Assembly (NCBI GenBank): GCA_964625865.1
Contig: CAZVEV010000177.1
Coordinates: 1 to 12,542 of the forward strand
Length of the DNA: 12,542 bases
Direction: 5' to 3'
Origin: CAZVEV01 sp964625865
Lineage (GTDB): Bacteria > Planctomycetota > Phycisphaerae > SM23-33
Position 1 is the first letter of the stretch. Every line of letters begins with the position of its first letter. The notes beneath the pieces are model-generated. The model made no database searches. It saw only the letters and a program-made list of their open reading frames with translations, and had not been told where the DNA came from. The position numbers and the translations under genes are program-made. Below, piece by piece: positions 5,937-12,542 of the stretch.

Positions 5937-5944
5937 CGTTAGGA
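5888..5944 (+). other. attC-like integron recombination site 2
   Basis: 57 bp with outer boxes GCCTAAC (R'', 5888-5894, exact RYYYAAC) and GTTAGGA (R', 5938-5944, GTTRRR with A for the final Y). Inside, GGATGCACC pairs with GGGGATCC leaving an unpaired G, and CGCC pairs with GGCG around loop TGAC. This is the folded-hairpin architecture with extrahelical base expected of attC. Length matches the short end of the known attC range. The stop codon of the preceding gene (TGA 5934-5936) lies inside it. Confidence 0.7.
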
Positions 5945-6003
5945 GAGTAGGAGATCCCAGAGGTTTCGGGGCTTGGCGACAGATACGAAAACAGGGCTTG
6001 TGC

Positions 6004-6020
6004 GGGGGCGGGGGCGGTGG
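6004..6020 (+). other. G-rich tract with quadruplex potential
   Basis: GGGGGCGGGGGCGGTGG sits in the 5945-6088 gap, about 70 nt before the second sulfatase. It has two five-G runs followed by two GG pairs, so only a two-tetrad quadruplex is possible. The rest of the gap shows no promoter or terminator I can support. Confidence 0.25.
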
Positions 6021-6088
6021 TAGTCTCCGGATCATGCCGCGGGTCGTCCGCAGTCTCGGTATCTGTCCCTGCAACCACCTGAAACCAA

Positions 6089-7615
6089 ATGACAAAGAAC
6101 ACACTGACAACCGCAATCCTGTTCGGCGCTACGCTGACCGTTGCCCTGTCGGCCCCGGCTGCCGGGGAGCCCCTTCGACCCCTTCGACAAGCTCAGGGCA
6201 AGCAAGCTCAGGGCAAGCCCAATGTCGTCCTGTTCTTCATCGACGACATGGGCTACGGCGACATCGGGCCGTACGGTTCGAAGATCAACAAGACCCCGCA
6301 CCTGGACCGAATGGCGGCCGAGGGGGTCAAGTTCACGGACTTCTACGTGGCGTCCACGCAGTGCTCGCCCTCGCGGGCCGCCCTGATGACCGGCTGTTAC
6401 GCCGAGCGCGTGGGCATGGGCAGCAGGGTCTGTTTCCCGTCTAAGGCCAAGGCGCTGCAGCCCGGCGAGTACACGATGGCCGAGATGTTCAAGGACGCGG
6501 GCTACGCGACGGGGTGTTTCGGCAAGTGGCACCTCGGACATCGGGCCGGCTACCTGCCGAACGACCAGGGCTTCGACGTATACCAGGGCATTCCGTACTC
6601 GAACGACATGTGGGCGCCGTATGACGCCCGGACGAAGAAGTGGGCCATAAAGGGCTGGCGCGTCCCGCTGCCCTGGCTGGTGGACGGCACCCCCGTTGCC
6701 GTCGTCAGGGACGCCCCGGACCAGGCACGGCTGACCCAGGCCACCACAACCGCGGCGCTGGACTTCATTCGCAAGCAGGGAGCGAAGAAGACGCCCTTCT
6801 TCGCCTACCTGCCGTATGCCGCCGTCCATCTGCCGCGCGTCGGGCACCCCGACTTCCTCCCGCCGGGCGCTCCGGCCGTCAAAGCCAACAAGACCGGCGC
6901 GGAGTTCACCGTCCACCTGACGGCCCAGATCGAGGAACTGGACTGGGCGGTCGGCCAGGTCTTCAAGCTCCTGAAGGAACTGAAGATCGACGACAGCACC
7001 CTCGTGGTGTTCATGTCCGACAACGGCGGATCGCGAGGCACGAGCACGGGCCGCCTGAAGGGCGGCAAGGGGTCCGTGTACGAAGGCGGGCAGCGGACGG
7101 TGTTCCTCGCCCGATGGCCCGGAACCGTCCCGGCGGGCAAGACCACGGGCGAAATCGGCATCAGCTTCGACCTCTTGCCCACCTTCGCCAAACTCTGCGG
7201 CGGGACGCTCTCGAAGAACACCATCGACGGGCGCGACATCTCCCAACTCCTGCTGAATCCGGAAACGGCCCACTCTCCTCACAAAGGCGTGGCGCACAAG
7301 GGGCGCGCGTACAGACTGGGCAAGTGGAAGATGGTAGGCAACAGGGAACTGTACGACCTCGCCAGCGACATCGGCGAGAAGGTCAACCTGGCGAAGAAGC
7401 ACCCCGAGAAACTCAAGGAGCTTGTGCGGAAGAATGCCGAATGGACTGCCGCCATGCAGCGCGAACTGCGGCCGCACGCGGAAATGCCGGACCCCTCGCC
7501 TCTTGTTAGCGAAAAACAGGCCAACGCCCTGCCGAAGCTGTCCGAATGGCCGGGCCTGAAGAGAGCACCTGAAGGAAGACGCCCTCTGAAGGCCCAGCCC
7601 GGCCAGACCCGTTAG
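6089..7615 (+). CDS. Secreted arylsulfatase (type I, formylglycine-dependent)
   Basis: A 508-residue exported sulfatase. The signal peptide is residues 1-~26 (LTTAILFGATLTVALSAPAAG). Then comes a repeat-encoded linker PLRPLRQAQGKQAQGK (28-43), directly followed by the catalytic domain. Key residues are IDDMGYGD (D52, D53), the signature CSPSRAALMTG with C92 as the formylglycine precursor, CFGKWHLG (K146, H148), MSDNGG (D311, N312), GGKGSVYEGGQR (325-336) and the C-terminal RLGKWKMV...LYDL. The core is complete and of usual length. It differs clearly from the upstream sulfatase (CSPSR versus CCPSR, DN versus DH at the metal site, CYAERVGMG insert), so the two probably act on different sulfate positions or sugars. 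ATG 6089 has no good ribosome site. A near-identical piece of its signal-peptide region is found at 5257-5275, and of its active-site region at 3463-3497. Confidence 0.93.
   Translation: MTKNTLTTAILFGATLTVALSAPAAGEPLRPLRQAQGKQAQGKPNVVLFFIDDMGYGDIGPYGSKINKTPHLDRMAAEGVKFTDFYVASTQCSPSRAALMTGCYAERVGMGSRVCFPSKAKALQPGEYTMAEMFKDAGYATGCFGKWHLGHRAGYLPNDQGFDVYQGIPYSNDMWAPYDARTKKWAIKGWRVPLPWLVDGTPVAVVRDAPDQARLTQATTTAALDFIRKQGAKKTPFFAYLPYAAVHLPRVGHPDFLPPGAPAVKANKTGAEFTVHLTAQIEELDWAVGQVFKLLKELKIDDSTLVVFMSDNGGSRGTSTGRLKGGKGSVYEGGQRTVFLARWPGTVPAGKTTGEIGISFDLLPTFAKLCGGTLSKNTIDGRDISQLLLNPETAHSPHKGVAHKGRAYRLGKWKMVGNRELYDLASDIGEKVNLAKKHPEKLKELVRKNAEWTAAMQRELRPHAEMPDPSPLVSEKQANALPKLSEWPGLKRAPEGRRPLKAQPGQTR
6171..6217 (+). 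repeat. Tandem dispersed repeat inserted in frame in the arylsulfatase
   Basis: Two exact 9-bp copies of CCCTTCGAC (6171-6179, 6180-6188) overlap into two exact 15-bp copies of CAAGCTCAGGGCAAG (6188-6202, 6203-6217). The TTCGACAAGCTCAGGGC core is a widespread dispersed repeat in environmental bacterial genomes. Here it is read as PLR-PLR and QAQGK-QAQGK between signal peptide and catalytic domain, keeping the frame. Confidence 0.75.
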
Positions 7616-7884
7616 CACGACACTGGCGAGAACTGAAGAACCATGAAGACACCCACGTTGTCACGTCCGGCCGCCGGGATAAAGTGCTCTGTTACCGAAT
7701 TAGGAGATGGAGATGTCCGGCACGCAGACGATAACGGTGGTGAAGGTGAGGTAGAACGCTGATCCGGGCGATGTGGAAGGGTCGCCCGCGGCGGGAGTAA
7801 TCTGCAAGTACATGCTTGCAGGACGGCGCCGAATTGGCCATGATAGTGTCGAGGGACCGAGACTGCGTGCCTGAAAGGTGGTGC
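7616..7884 (+). other. Intergenic region with one hairpin
   Basis: No convincing gene in 269 bp. A perfect 7-bp stem, CTGCAAG (7802-7808) and CTTGCAG (7815-7821) with loop TACATG, stands 63 nt before the metallophosphoesterase start and could be an operator or leader hairpin. A strong AGGAG (7702-7706) is followed by a 15-codon frame (7707-7754) too short to judge. No clear promoter was seen. Confidence 0.4.
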
Positions 7885-8691
7885 ATGAGTTCGCAACGTG
7901 CCATGGACAACGCTTTTTCGCCGTTCAGTTTCGCGGTGATCACCGACCTTCACCTGTCAGAACGTCAGGGCATGGCTCAGTTCGACCGGTTCGTCGAGAT
8001 GGTTAACCGGCGGGCGGACATCGACTTCGTACTGTGTCTGGGCGACCTGATCTGGACCGACCCGATGGACGAGTTGAGGGACCTGACAGCGCGCATCAGC
8101 GTGCCGACCCACGTAGTCTACGGCAACAACGACTGGGACCGCCTGGCTGAGTACGAAGCCACCTTCGGGCCAAGGGACAGGACGTTCGACCACAAGGGCT
8201 GCCTGTTTGTGATCCTCTGGAACTGCCTGCCCGCCGACTCGCCGCACAACCACCAGGGCGAGGTCTCGGCCGAGCAGTGGCAGTGGCTGGAGGACGAACT
8301 GGCTGCCGCACGCCGGCGCGGCGTGCACCATGTGTTCCTGGCCAGCCACGTCCCGCCGCGGTGCCCCAACGGGTACTACGAGGGTTTCTACCTCCGCGAA
8401 GAAACCGAGCGCCGTTTCTGGGATCTGTGCGAGAGGCACGAGATTACAGCGTGCTTCTTCGGGCATCTTCACCAGGACGACGTGTTCGACCGACACGGGA
8501 CGGAGATCATCATCACCCCGTCGCTGAACTGGAATTTCCTCCCACCGAAACGGGAACCGGACGGACCCGAAGCCCTCTGGGAGATCGCTGACGAAGGCTT
8601 CTCGCGGATGGTGCAGGTGCATGTCGACGGCATTTCGCATGCCCTCTGGCCGGTGGACATGGCCGAGGCGCACCATCGGCCGGTGGCGTGA
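7885..8691 (+). CDS. Calcineurin-type metallophosphoesterase
   Basis: A 268-residue, probably cytoplasmic enzyme using a two-metal centre to hydrolyse phosphomono- or diesters. All five family blocks appear in order: DLH (D21, H23), LGD (D54), GNND (N81, N82, D83), ASH (H155) and GHLH (H194, H196). Block three normally reads GNH[D/E]; here Asn replaces the His, which serves as a general acid in many members, so activity may be altered or directed to a different substrate. Many members are cyclic-nucleotide phosphodiesterases; that is worth noting because a CHASE2 protein, often fused to a nucleotide cyclase, lies 3 kb downstream, but the link is speculation. ATG 7885 is chosen (GAAAGG 7873-7878, 6 nt upstream); ATG 7840 and 7903 are alternatives. 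No signal peptide. Confidence 0.85.
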   Translation: MSSQRAMDNAFSPFSFAVITDLHLSERQGMAQFDRFVEMVNRRADIDFVLCLGDLIWTDPMDELRDLTARISVPTHVVYGNNDWDRLAEYEATFGPRDRTFDHKGCLFVILWNCLPADSPHNHQGEVSAEQWQWLEDELAAARRRGVHHVFLASHVPPRCPNGYYEGFYLREETERRFWDLCERHEITACFFGHLHQDDVFDRHGTEIIITPSLNWNFLPPKREPDGPEALWEIADEGFSRMVQVHVDGISHALWPVDMAEAHHRPVA

Positions 8692-8725
8692 CTGACCCGG
8701 CGGACAGGACGGCCGGACAGCTTGT

Positions 8726-8754
8726 TTGACGTAAGACGTGCTTTCAGGTATATC
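8726..8754 (+). promoter_or_regulatory. Candidate sigma70-type promoter for the beta-barrel operon
   Basis: TTGACG (8726-8731, 5/6 match) and TATATC (8749-8754, 4/6) are separated by exactly 17 bp, in the 151-bp gap before the outer-membrane protein gene. The predicted start near 8761 leaves a leader of ~80 nt. Two GACGT motifs (8728-8732 and 8735-8739) overlap the spacer. Confidence 0.45.
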
Positions 8755-8842
8755 TACGGGCACATGTTGGCGAATCGGGCCCGCCGCACCTGGCGCCGGG
8801 CCGGGCGGTTGCCTCCAGACCGCATGCCGGTCGGAAGTGAGT

Positions 8843-10264
8843 GTGAAACAGAACATGAACATCTCCACTATCAGGCGTGTTAAGACAGTCCCCTGCGTGC
8901 TGGTGCTGGCGGTGACGGCTGCGGCCCTGGTTGCCCCGGCCGCCGGGCAGGACCGGACGAACATCTACGAAGAGGAACTTCGCGTCAAGCTCGATCAGCA
9001 GCGTCCTGCCGATCGCGAGACGCGCTTCGAGGGCGGCGGATGGTTCAGCGCCGCGATGTTCCACTACGACGACCCCGTCCTGGGCGCCGACCGCCCGCTG
9101 AGACGCTTCCAGTTGCGTGCATGGGGCCGAATGGACGTCAAGGGCGTCCACCGCGCGTATGTTCGCGGCCTGCTCAGCATTGACGACTGGAACAAGGGCG
9201 ACAACCCCGTGTTCGGGCGGGGCGACGACTACGACGAAGCGATCGAGCGGGCCTGGTACGAGTTCAACATCGGCAAGGCGGCGTGGGGCAAGCCCCGGAG
9301 TCTGAGGGTCAAGGCGGGCAGGCAGTTCTCGCGGATAGGCACGGCGTTTGTGCTCTCGACGCCGCTGGACGGCGTGCAGATAACCGCCGCCACCCCGCAG
9401 GTCTCGCTCAAGGCCCTGCTGGGCCTGACCATCCGCGACTCGGACAACATTGACGGATCGGCCAACGTCGCGCGACACCAGGACAGGCTCTTTGCCGGGG
9501 CTGAACTGGCCTACGAGGGCTTCGACCGTCATCGCCCGTTTGTCTACGTGCTCTGCAATGACGACGACACCGGCGCCACCCCGCAGGTGGCCGGCCAGTC
9601 GTTCGAGTACTCTTCGCGATACGTCGGCATCGGCTCGCGGGGCGCCCTGCCGGGCGACCGGTTCAAGTACCTCGCCGAAATCGTCTGCGAATGGGGAAAG
9701 ACCTACTCCGAATTCGCCGCGTCGGGCAAGGACAAGATCAGCGCGATGGCGGCGAACGTGGCGGTCGAGTACCACTTCCATGTCCCGACCAAGCCGAAAC
9801 TGATGGCCGAGTACATCTACGCCAGCGGCGACCGGGACAGGCGTCTCAGTTCGGTCTCGACGGTCGGCGGGAACCTGCTCGGCTCGAAGGACCACTCGTT
9901 TAACGCGTTCGGTTACCGGGACACGGGCCTGGCGTTCGCGCCGGACATCTCCAACATCCACATGGTCATGGTAGGCGGAAGTTTCTTCCCGTTTGCCCAC
10001 GCCAAAGCCTTCAAGAAGATGGAAATCGGGACCAAGCTGTTCGTCTACCAGAAGGCCACCGAAGCCGGACCCGTCAGCGACCCGACGGCCGCCAACAACG
10101 CCCGGTTCCTCGGAACCGACTGTGATGTGTTCTGCAACTGGCGACTGACAAGCGACCTGGCGTGGACGATCAGGTACGGCGCGTTTTTCCCCGGATCGGC
10201 CTATGACGGCGGCGACAAGACGTGCAGGCAGTTCGTCTACACGGGCATGGTGTTGAGTTTCTAA
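8843..10264 (+). CDS. Outer-membrane beta-barrel, alginate-export-porin type
   Basis: A 473-residue exported protein predicted to form a beta-barrel pore. The signal peptide covers residues 1-~36 (VKTVPCVLVLAVTAAALVAPAAG, cut before Gln). The mature part has alternating amphipathic strands: FQLRAWGRMDVKGVHRAYVR, ERAWYEFNIG, LRVKAGRQFSRIGTAFVLSTP, YLAEIVCEWG and AEYIYASGDRD, ending VLSF with the terminal Phe typical of BAM substrates. The AWGRMD / DEAIERAWYEFN / VKAGRQ pattern fits the alginate-export (AlgE-like) domain family, but transport of alginate itself is not shown. GTG 8843 is chosen for GGAAG (8833-8837) 5 nt upstream; ATG 8855 removes four residues and is nearly as likely. It is followed after 57 nt by a lipoprotein gene, so co-transcription is plausible, and it may pass oligosaccharides or sulfate released by the upstream enzymes. 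Confidence 0.75.
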   Translation: MKQNMNISTIRRVKTVPCVLVLAVTAAALVAPAAGQDRTNIYEEELRVKLDQQRPADRETRFEGGGWFSAAMFHYDDPVLGADRPLRRFQLRAWGRMDVKGVHRAYVRGLLSIDDWNKGDNPVFGRGDDYDEAIERAWYEFNIGKAAWGKPRSLRVKAGRQFSRIGTAFVLSTPLDGVQITAATPQVSLKALLGLTIRDSDNIDGSANVARHQDRLFAGAELAYEGFDRHRPFVYVLCNDDDTGATPQVAGQSFEYSSRYVGIGSRGALPGDRFKYLAEIVCEWGKTYSEFAASGKDKISAMAANVAVEYHFHVPTKPKLMAEYIYASGDRDRRLSSVSTVGGNLLGSKDHSFNAFGYRDTGLAFAPDISNIHMVMVGGSFFPFAHAKAFKKMEIGTKLFVYQKATEAGPVSDPTAANNARFLGTDCDVFCNWRLTSDLAWTIRYGAFFPGSAYDGGDKTCRQFVYTGMVLSF

Positions 10265-10321
10265 CGCCCGGGCCAACTGCTAACGAGACGCGACATCGTG
10301 GTTTATGACAGGACAATGACA

Positions 10322-10870
10322 ATGCCTTCAACAAAGCGATGGGGCCGTGTCGCGGTCGTGCTGGCCGCGACGGCCGGACTGACCGGCTGCGGAACGACGA
10401 CCGGGATCACCGGCGGACAGACGGCCGGACCGGCCGACGAGAACTCCGCCGAATACCTCGACCGAGTCTCCAGCCAGACCGAGGTCTCGGAGAATGACGC
10501 CCTGATCGGCATGCTCCTGCTGCTGGATGGTGACGACCAGGCCGGCACGTTCGCCAAGCGGGTCGCCTCGCTCGAGCAGCGGGGCATCGTGGCCGACTCG
10601 TGGTCGCACGACTCGGCGCGAGCCCTGACGCGCGGGCGACTGGCCTACATGATCTGCCAGGCCTGCCAGATCAAGGGCGGGATCATCCTCCGCCTGTTCG
10701 GCCCTTCGCAGCGGTACTGCCTCCGCGAACTGCAGTACATGGAGATGATGGGTGACGGTATGACGTCGAGCCAGATCAGCGGTATGGAGATGGTAGCCGT
10801 CCTGTCCCGGGCCGATACGTACATCCGCACGGGCAAAGTCCCCAACCGGGCCGGCGAGATCGAGGACTGA
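10322..10870 (+). CDS. Lipoprotein of unknown function
   Basis: A 182-residue protein with a clear lipoprotein signal: basic MPSTKRWGR, hydrophobic core, lipobox LTGC with C23 as the acylated cysteine, then a flexible TTTGITGG linker. The mature region looks mainly helical (DALIGMLLLLDGDDQAGTFAKRV, ARALTRGRLAYMICQACQIKGG) and has a CQAC motif plus one further Cys (RYCLREL) that could form a disulfide or bind metal. I recognise no family. ATG 10322 is supported by AGGA (10310-10313) 8 nt upstream; ATG 10316 and GTG 10298 are in-frame alternatives. It stands between the outer-membrane barrel and the FecR protein, which suggests an envelope partner of one or both. Confidence 0.75.
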   Translation: MPSTKRWGRVAVVLAATAGLTGCGTTTGITGGQTAGPADENSAEYLDRVSSQTEVSENDALIGMLLLLDGDDQAGTFAKRVASLEQRGIVADSWSHDSARALTRGRLAYMICQACQIKGGIILRLFGPSQRYCLRELQYMEMMGDGMTSSQISGMEMVAVLSRADTYIRTGKVPNRAGEIED

Positions 10871-10882
10871 CCGGTCCCGGCG

Positions 10883-10891
10883 TGCTACAAT
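10883..10891 (+). promoter_or_regulatory. Extended -10 promoter for the FecR-CHASE2 pair
   Basis: TGCTACAAT is a TGn-type extended -10 with a 5/6 TATAAT match. It lies 46 nt before the FecR start, in the only gap between lipoprotein and FecR genes. No -35 box is visible, which extended -10 promoters can tolerate. It would give the sensor pair expression separate from the barrel and lipoprotein. Confidence 0.45.
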
Positions 10892-10937
10892 AGATACAGG
10901 CTCGCAGGCGGCAAGGCGGGCCAAGGAGCGTGATATC

Positions 10938-11819
10938 ATGACTGGCAAGCGAACGATGGCGTGCGGGCTGGCCGCAGCCGTAGTGCTGACCGCGTGGGCC
11001 TGCCCGCTGTGGGCGGCCCCCGGCGACGCCCCGGCTGACAAGGCCCCCGCCGAGGCGCCCAAGCCGGCAGTGAGCAAGGACAAACTCACCGTGGTGACGG
11101 CAGTGACGGGCATGGCCCAGCGCCGGCTGGTCTCAGACGCCAAGGCCAAGTGGGAGACCGTCAAGGTCGGCGACGTGCTGGGCGACCTGACCGTGATCCG
11201 CACGGGCCTGGGCTCGAAGGTCGTCATCCGTCTGGGCGACCGCAGCGAGGTGACCATCCGCAGCGCGACCAAGGTAGGCATCAAGGAGTTTTCCAAGAAG
11301 GGCAAGGTCGCGAACATGCGGCTGGGGCTCAAGTACGGCGCCCTGCGTGCCCGCGTGGACGCCAGTCGCGGACCGAACGACTTCCGCGTCTCGACGCCGG
11401 TGGCGACCCTGTCGGTTCGCGGCTCGGGCGGCGGGATGGGCTACTGGATCGACGAAGGGTTCGGGTTCCACTGCGAGGACCACGAGTGGTTCTGCGAGTT
11501 CGACGACGGTGACACCCAGGGCGCGCTGGACGACGAGTGGATCAACGACCAGGGCGACCGCTCCAGCGATATTCACGGCGAGGACCGCGATCCCGGCCTG
11601 ACCGATCCGTACGGCGGGCTGACCGATGACGAGATCGAAGAGGCCATCAACAACAGCTCCGGGCGCGGCACGGGGTTCAACGCCGCCGGCGGCGACACCA
11701 CCAGCGGGGCGCTGAACGACAACACCCCACCGGACACCGGACCTGGCGATGCCGGCACCACGCCGCCACCCATCGATCCGCCTGATCCGCCACCGCCGAT
11801 CGGCGGCGGCGCCGACTGA
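10938..11819 (+). CDS. Secreted FecR-domain protein with acidic, Pro-rich tail
   Basis: A 293-residue exported protein. The signal peptide is residues 1-~27 (LAAAVVLTAWACPLWAA), followed by an Ala/Pro linker. The FecR domain spans ~50-162: VKVGDVLGDLTVIRTGLGSK, VVIRLGDRSEVTIRS, LKYGALRARV and FRVSTPVATLSVRGSG. In classical systems FecR is an inner-membrane anti-sigma protein; this one has no visible membrane anchor beyond the signal peptide and no ECF sigma gene beside it, so a sensing or scaffold role outside the cytoplasm is more likely. After the domain comes HCEDHEWFCEFDDGD (two Cys, three acidic clusters), a strongly acidic stretch, then a Pro/Gly tail (TPPPIDPPDPPPPIGGG). ATG 10938 has AAGGAG (10923-10928) 9 nt upstream. 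The CHASE2 gene starts 9 nt after its stop, so the two are translated from one message. Confidence 0.85.
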   Translation: MTGKRTMACGLAAAVVLTAWACPLWAAPGDAPADKAPAEAPKPAVSKDKLTVVTAVTGMAQRRLVSDAKAKWETVKVGDVLGDLTVIRTGLGSKVVIRLGDRSEVTIRSATKVGIKEFSKKGKVANMRLGLKYGALRARVDASRGPNDFRVSTPVATLSVRGSGGGMGYWIDEGFGFHCEDHEWFCEFDDGDTQGALDDEWINDQGDRSSDIHGEDRDPGLTDPYGGLTDDEIEEAINNSSGRGTGFNAAGGDTTSGALNDNTPPDTGPGDAGTTPPPIDPPDPPPPIGGGAD

Positions 11820-11828
11820 CCGGTCACT

Positions 11829-12542
<714 letters not shown>

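Noticed and set aside
5384..5944. Two repeats as a minimal CRISPR array
   Set aside because: The copies are ~500 bp apart with a gene between them; there is no regular spacer and no cas gene.
5384..5944. Repeats as terminal direct repeats of an insertion sequence
   Set aside because: The enclosed gene has no transposase motif, and the internal symmetry and outer boxes fit attC better.
6032..7618. Long open frame on the - strand opposite the second sulfatase
   Set aside because: Same reason: Arg/Ala/Gly/Val-rich translation without motifs, fully covered by a well-supported + strand gene.
7707..7754. 15-codon frame after a strong AGGAG
   Set aside because: Too short and without any recognisable feature; noted only in the intergenic entry.
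8744..10276. 510-codon open frame on the - strand opposite the beta-barrel gene
   Set aside because: The + strand has a signal peptide, strand pattern and terminal Phe. The - strand product is low-complexity and lacks any signal.

Overview
The window reads as a fragment of a GC-rich, polysaccharide-degrading Gram-negative bacterium. It is most likely from the Planctomycetota or a close relative in the PVC group. The basis is the combination of two secreted sulfatases, a PEP-CTERM protein, a GH5-type glycosidase, a FecR/CHASE2 pair and many dispersed palindromic repeats; no rRNA or marker gene is present to confirm it. The sequence ends in a 49-base run of G that looks like a sequencing artefact, so the right edge is a contig end.

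Layout. (1) 60-640: the first ~105 codons of a secreted protein, cut off by short dispersed repeats and a T-rich tract (probable gene remnant). (2) 648-1487: a good promoter, a ~100-nt leader and a spondin-domain PEP-CTERM protein, bracketed by two same-orientation copies of an ~80-bp hairpin repeat (377-455 and 1574-1653). (3) 1656-1812: a cluster of hairpin repeats, followed by a GH5-like secreted glycosidase with a C-terminal carbohydrate-binding-like domain (1837-3420). (4) 3462-3542: a decayed piece of a sulfatase active-site region, then an intact sulfatase (3658-5157) with a palindromic repeat inserted in frame just after its signal peptide. (5) 5206-5944: a sulfatase-like 5' remnant, a 27-residue membrane peptide, and a 504-bp unit holding one unknown gene between two 57-bp, 95-97% identical sites with the architecture of integron attC sites. 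I read this as a small integrase-less cassette array (CALIN). (6) 6089-7615: a second sulfatase, also carrying a dispersed repeat in frame between signal peptide and catalytic domain. (7) 7885-8691: a calcineurin-type metallophosphoesterase. (8) 8726-12542: a probable promoter, an outer-membrane beta-barrel of the alginate-export type, a lipoprotein of unknown family, a FecR-domain protein with its own extended -10 promoter, and the start of a CHASE2 sensor protein. All genes are on the + strand.

Working picture (inference). The glycosidase and sulfatases would desulfate and cleave a sulfated polysaccharide outside the cytoplasm, and the beta-barrel could pass products through the outer membrane. 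The lipoprotein-FecR-CHASE2 genes look like an envelope sensing module whose cytoplasmic output domain lies beyond the window. The most unusual content is the attC-bounded cassette wedged between two sulfatase genes, and the repeated use of the sulfatase signal-peptide/catalytic-domain linker as a landing site for two unrelated repeat families.
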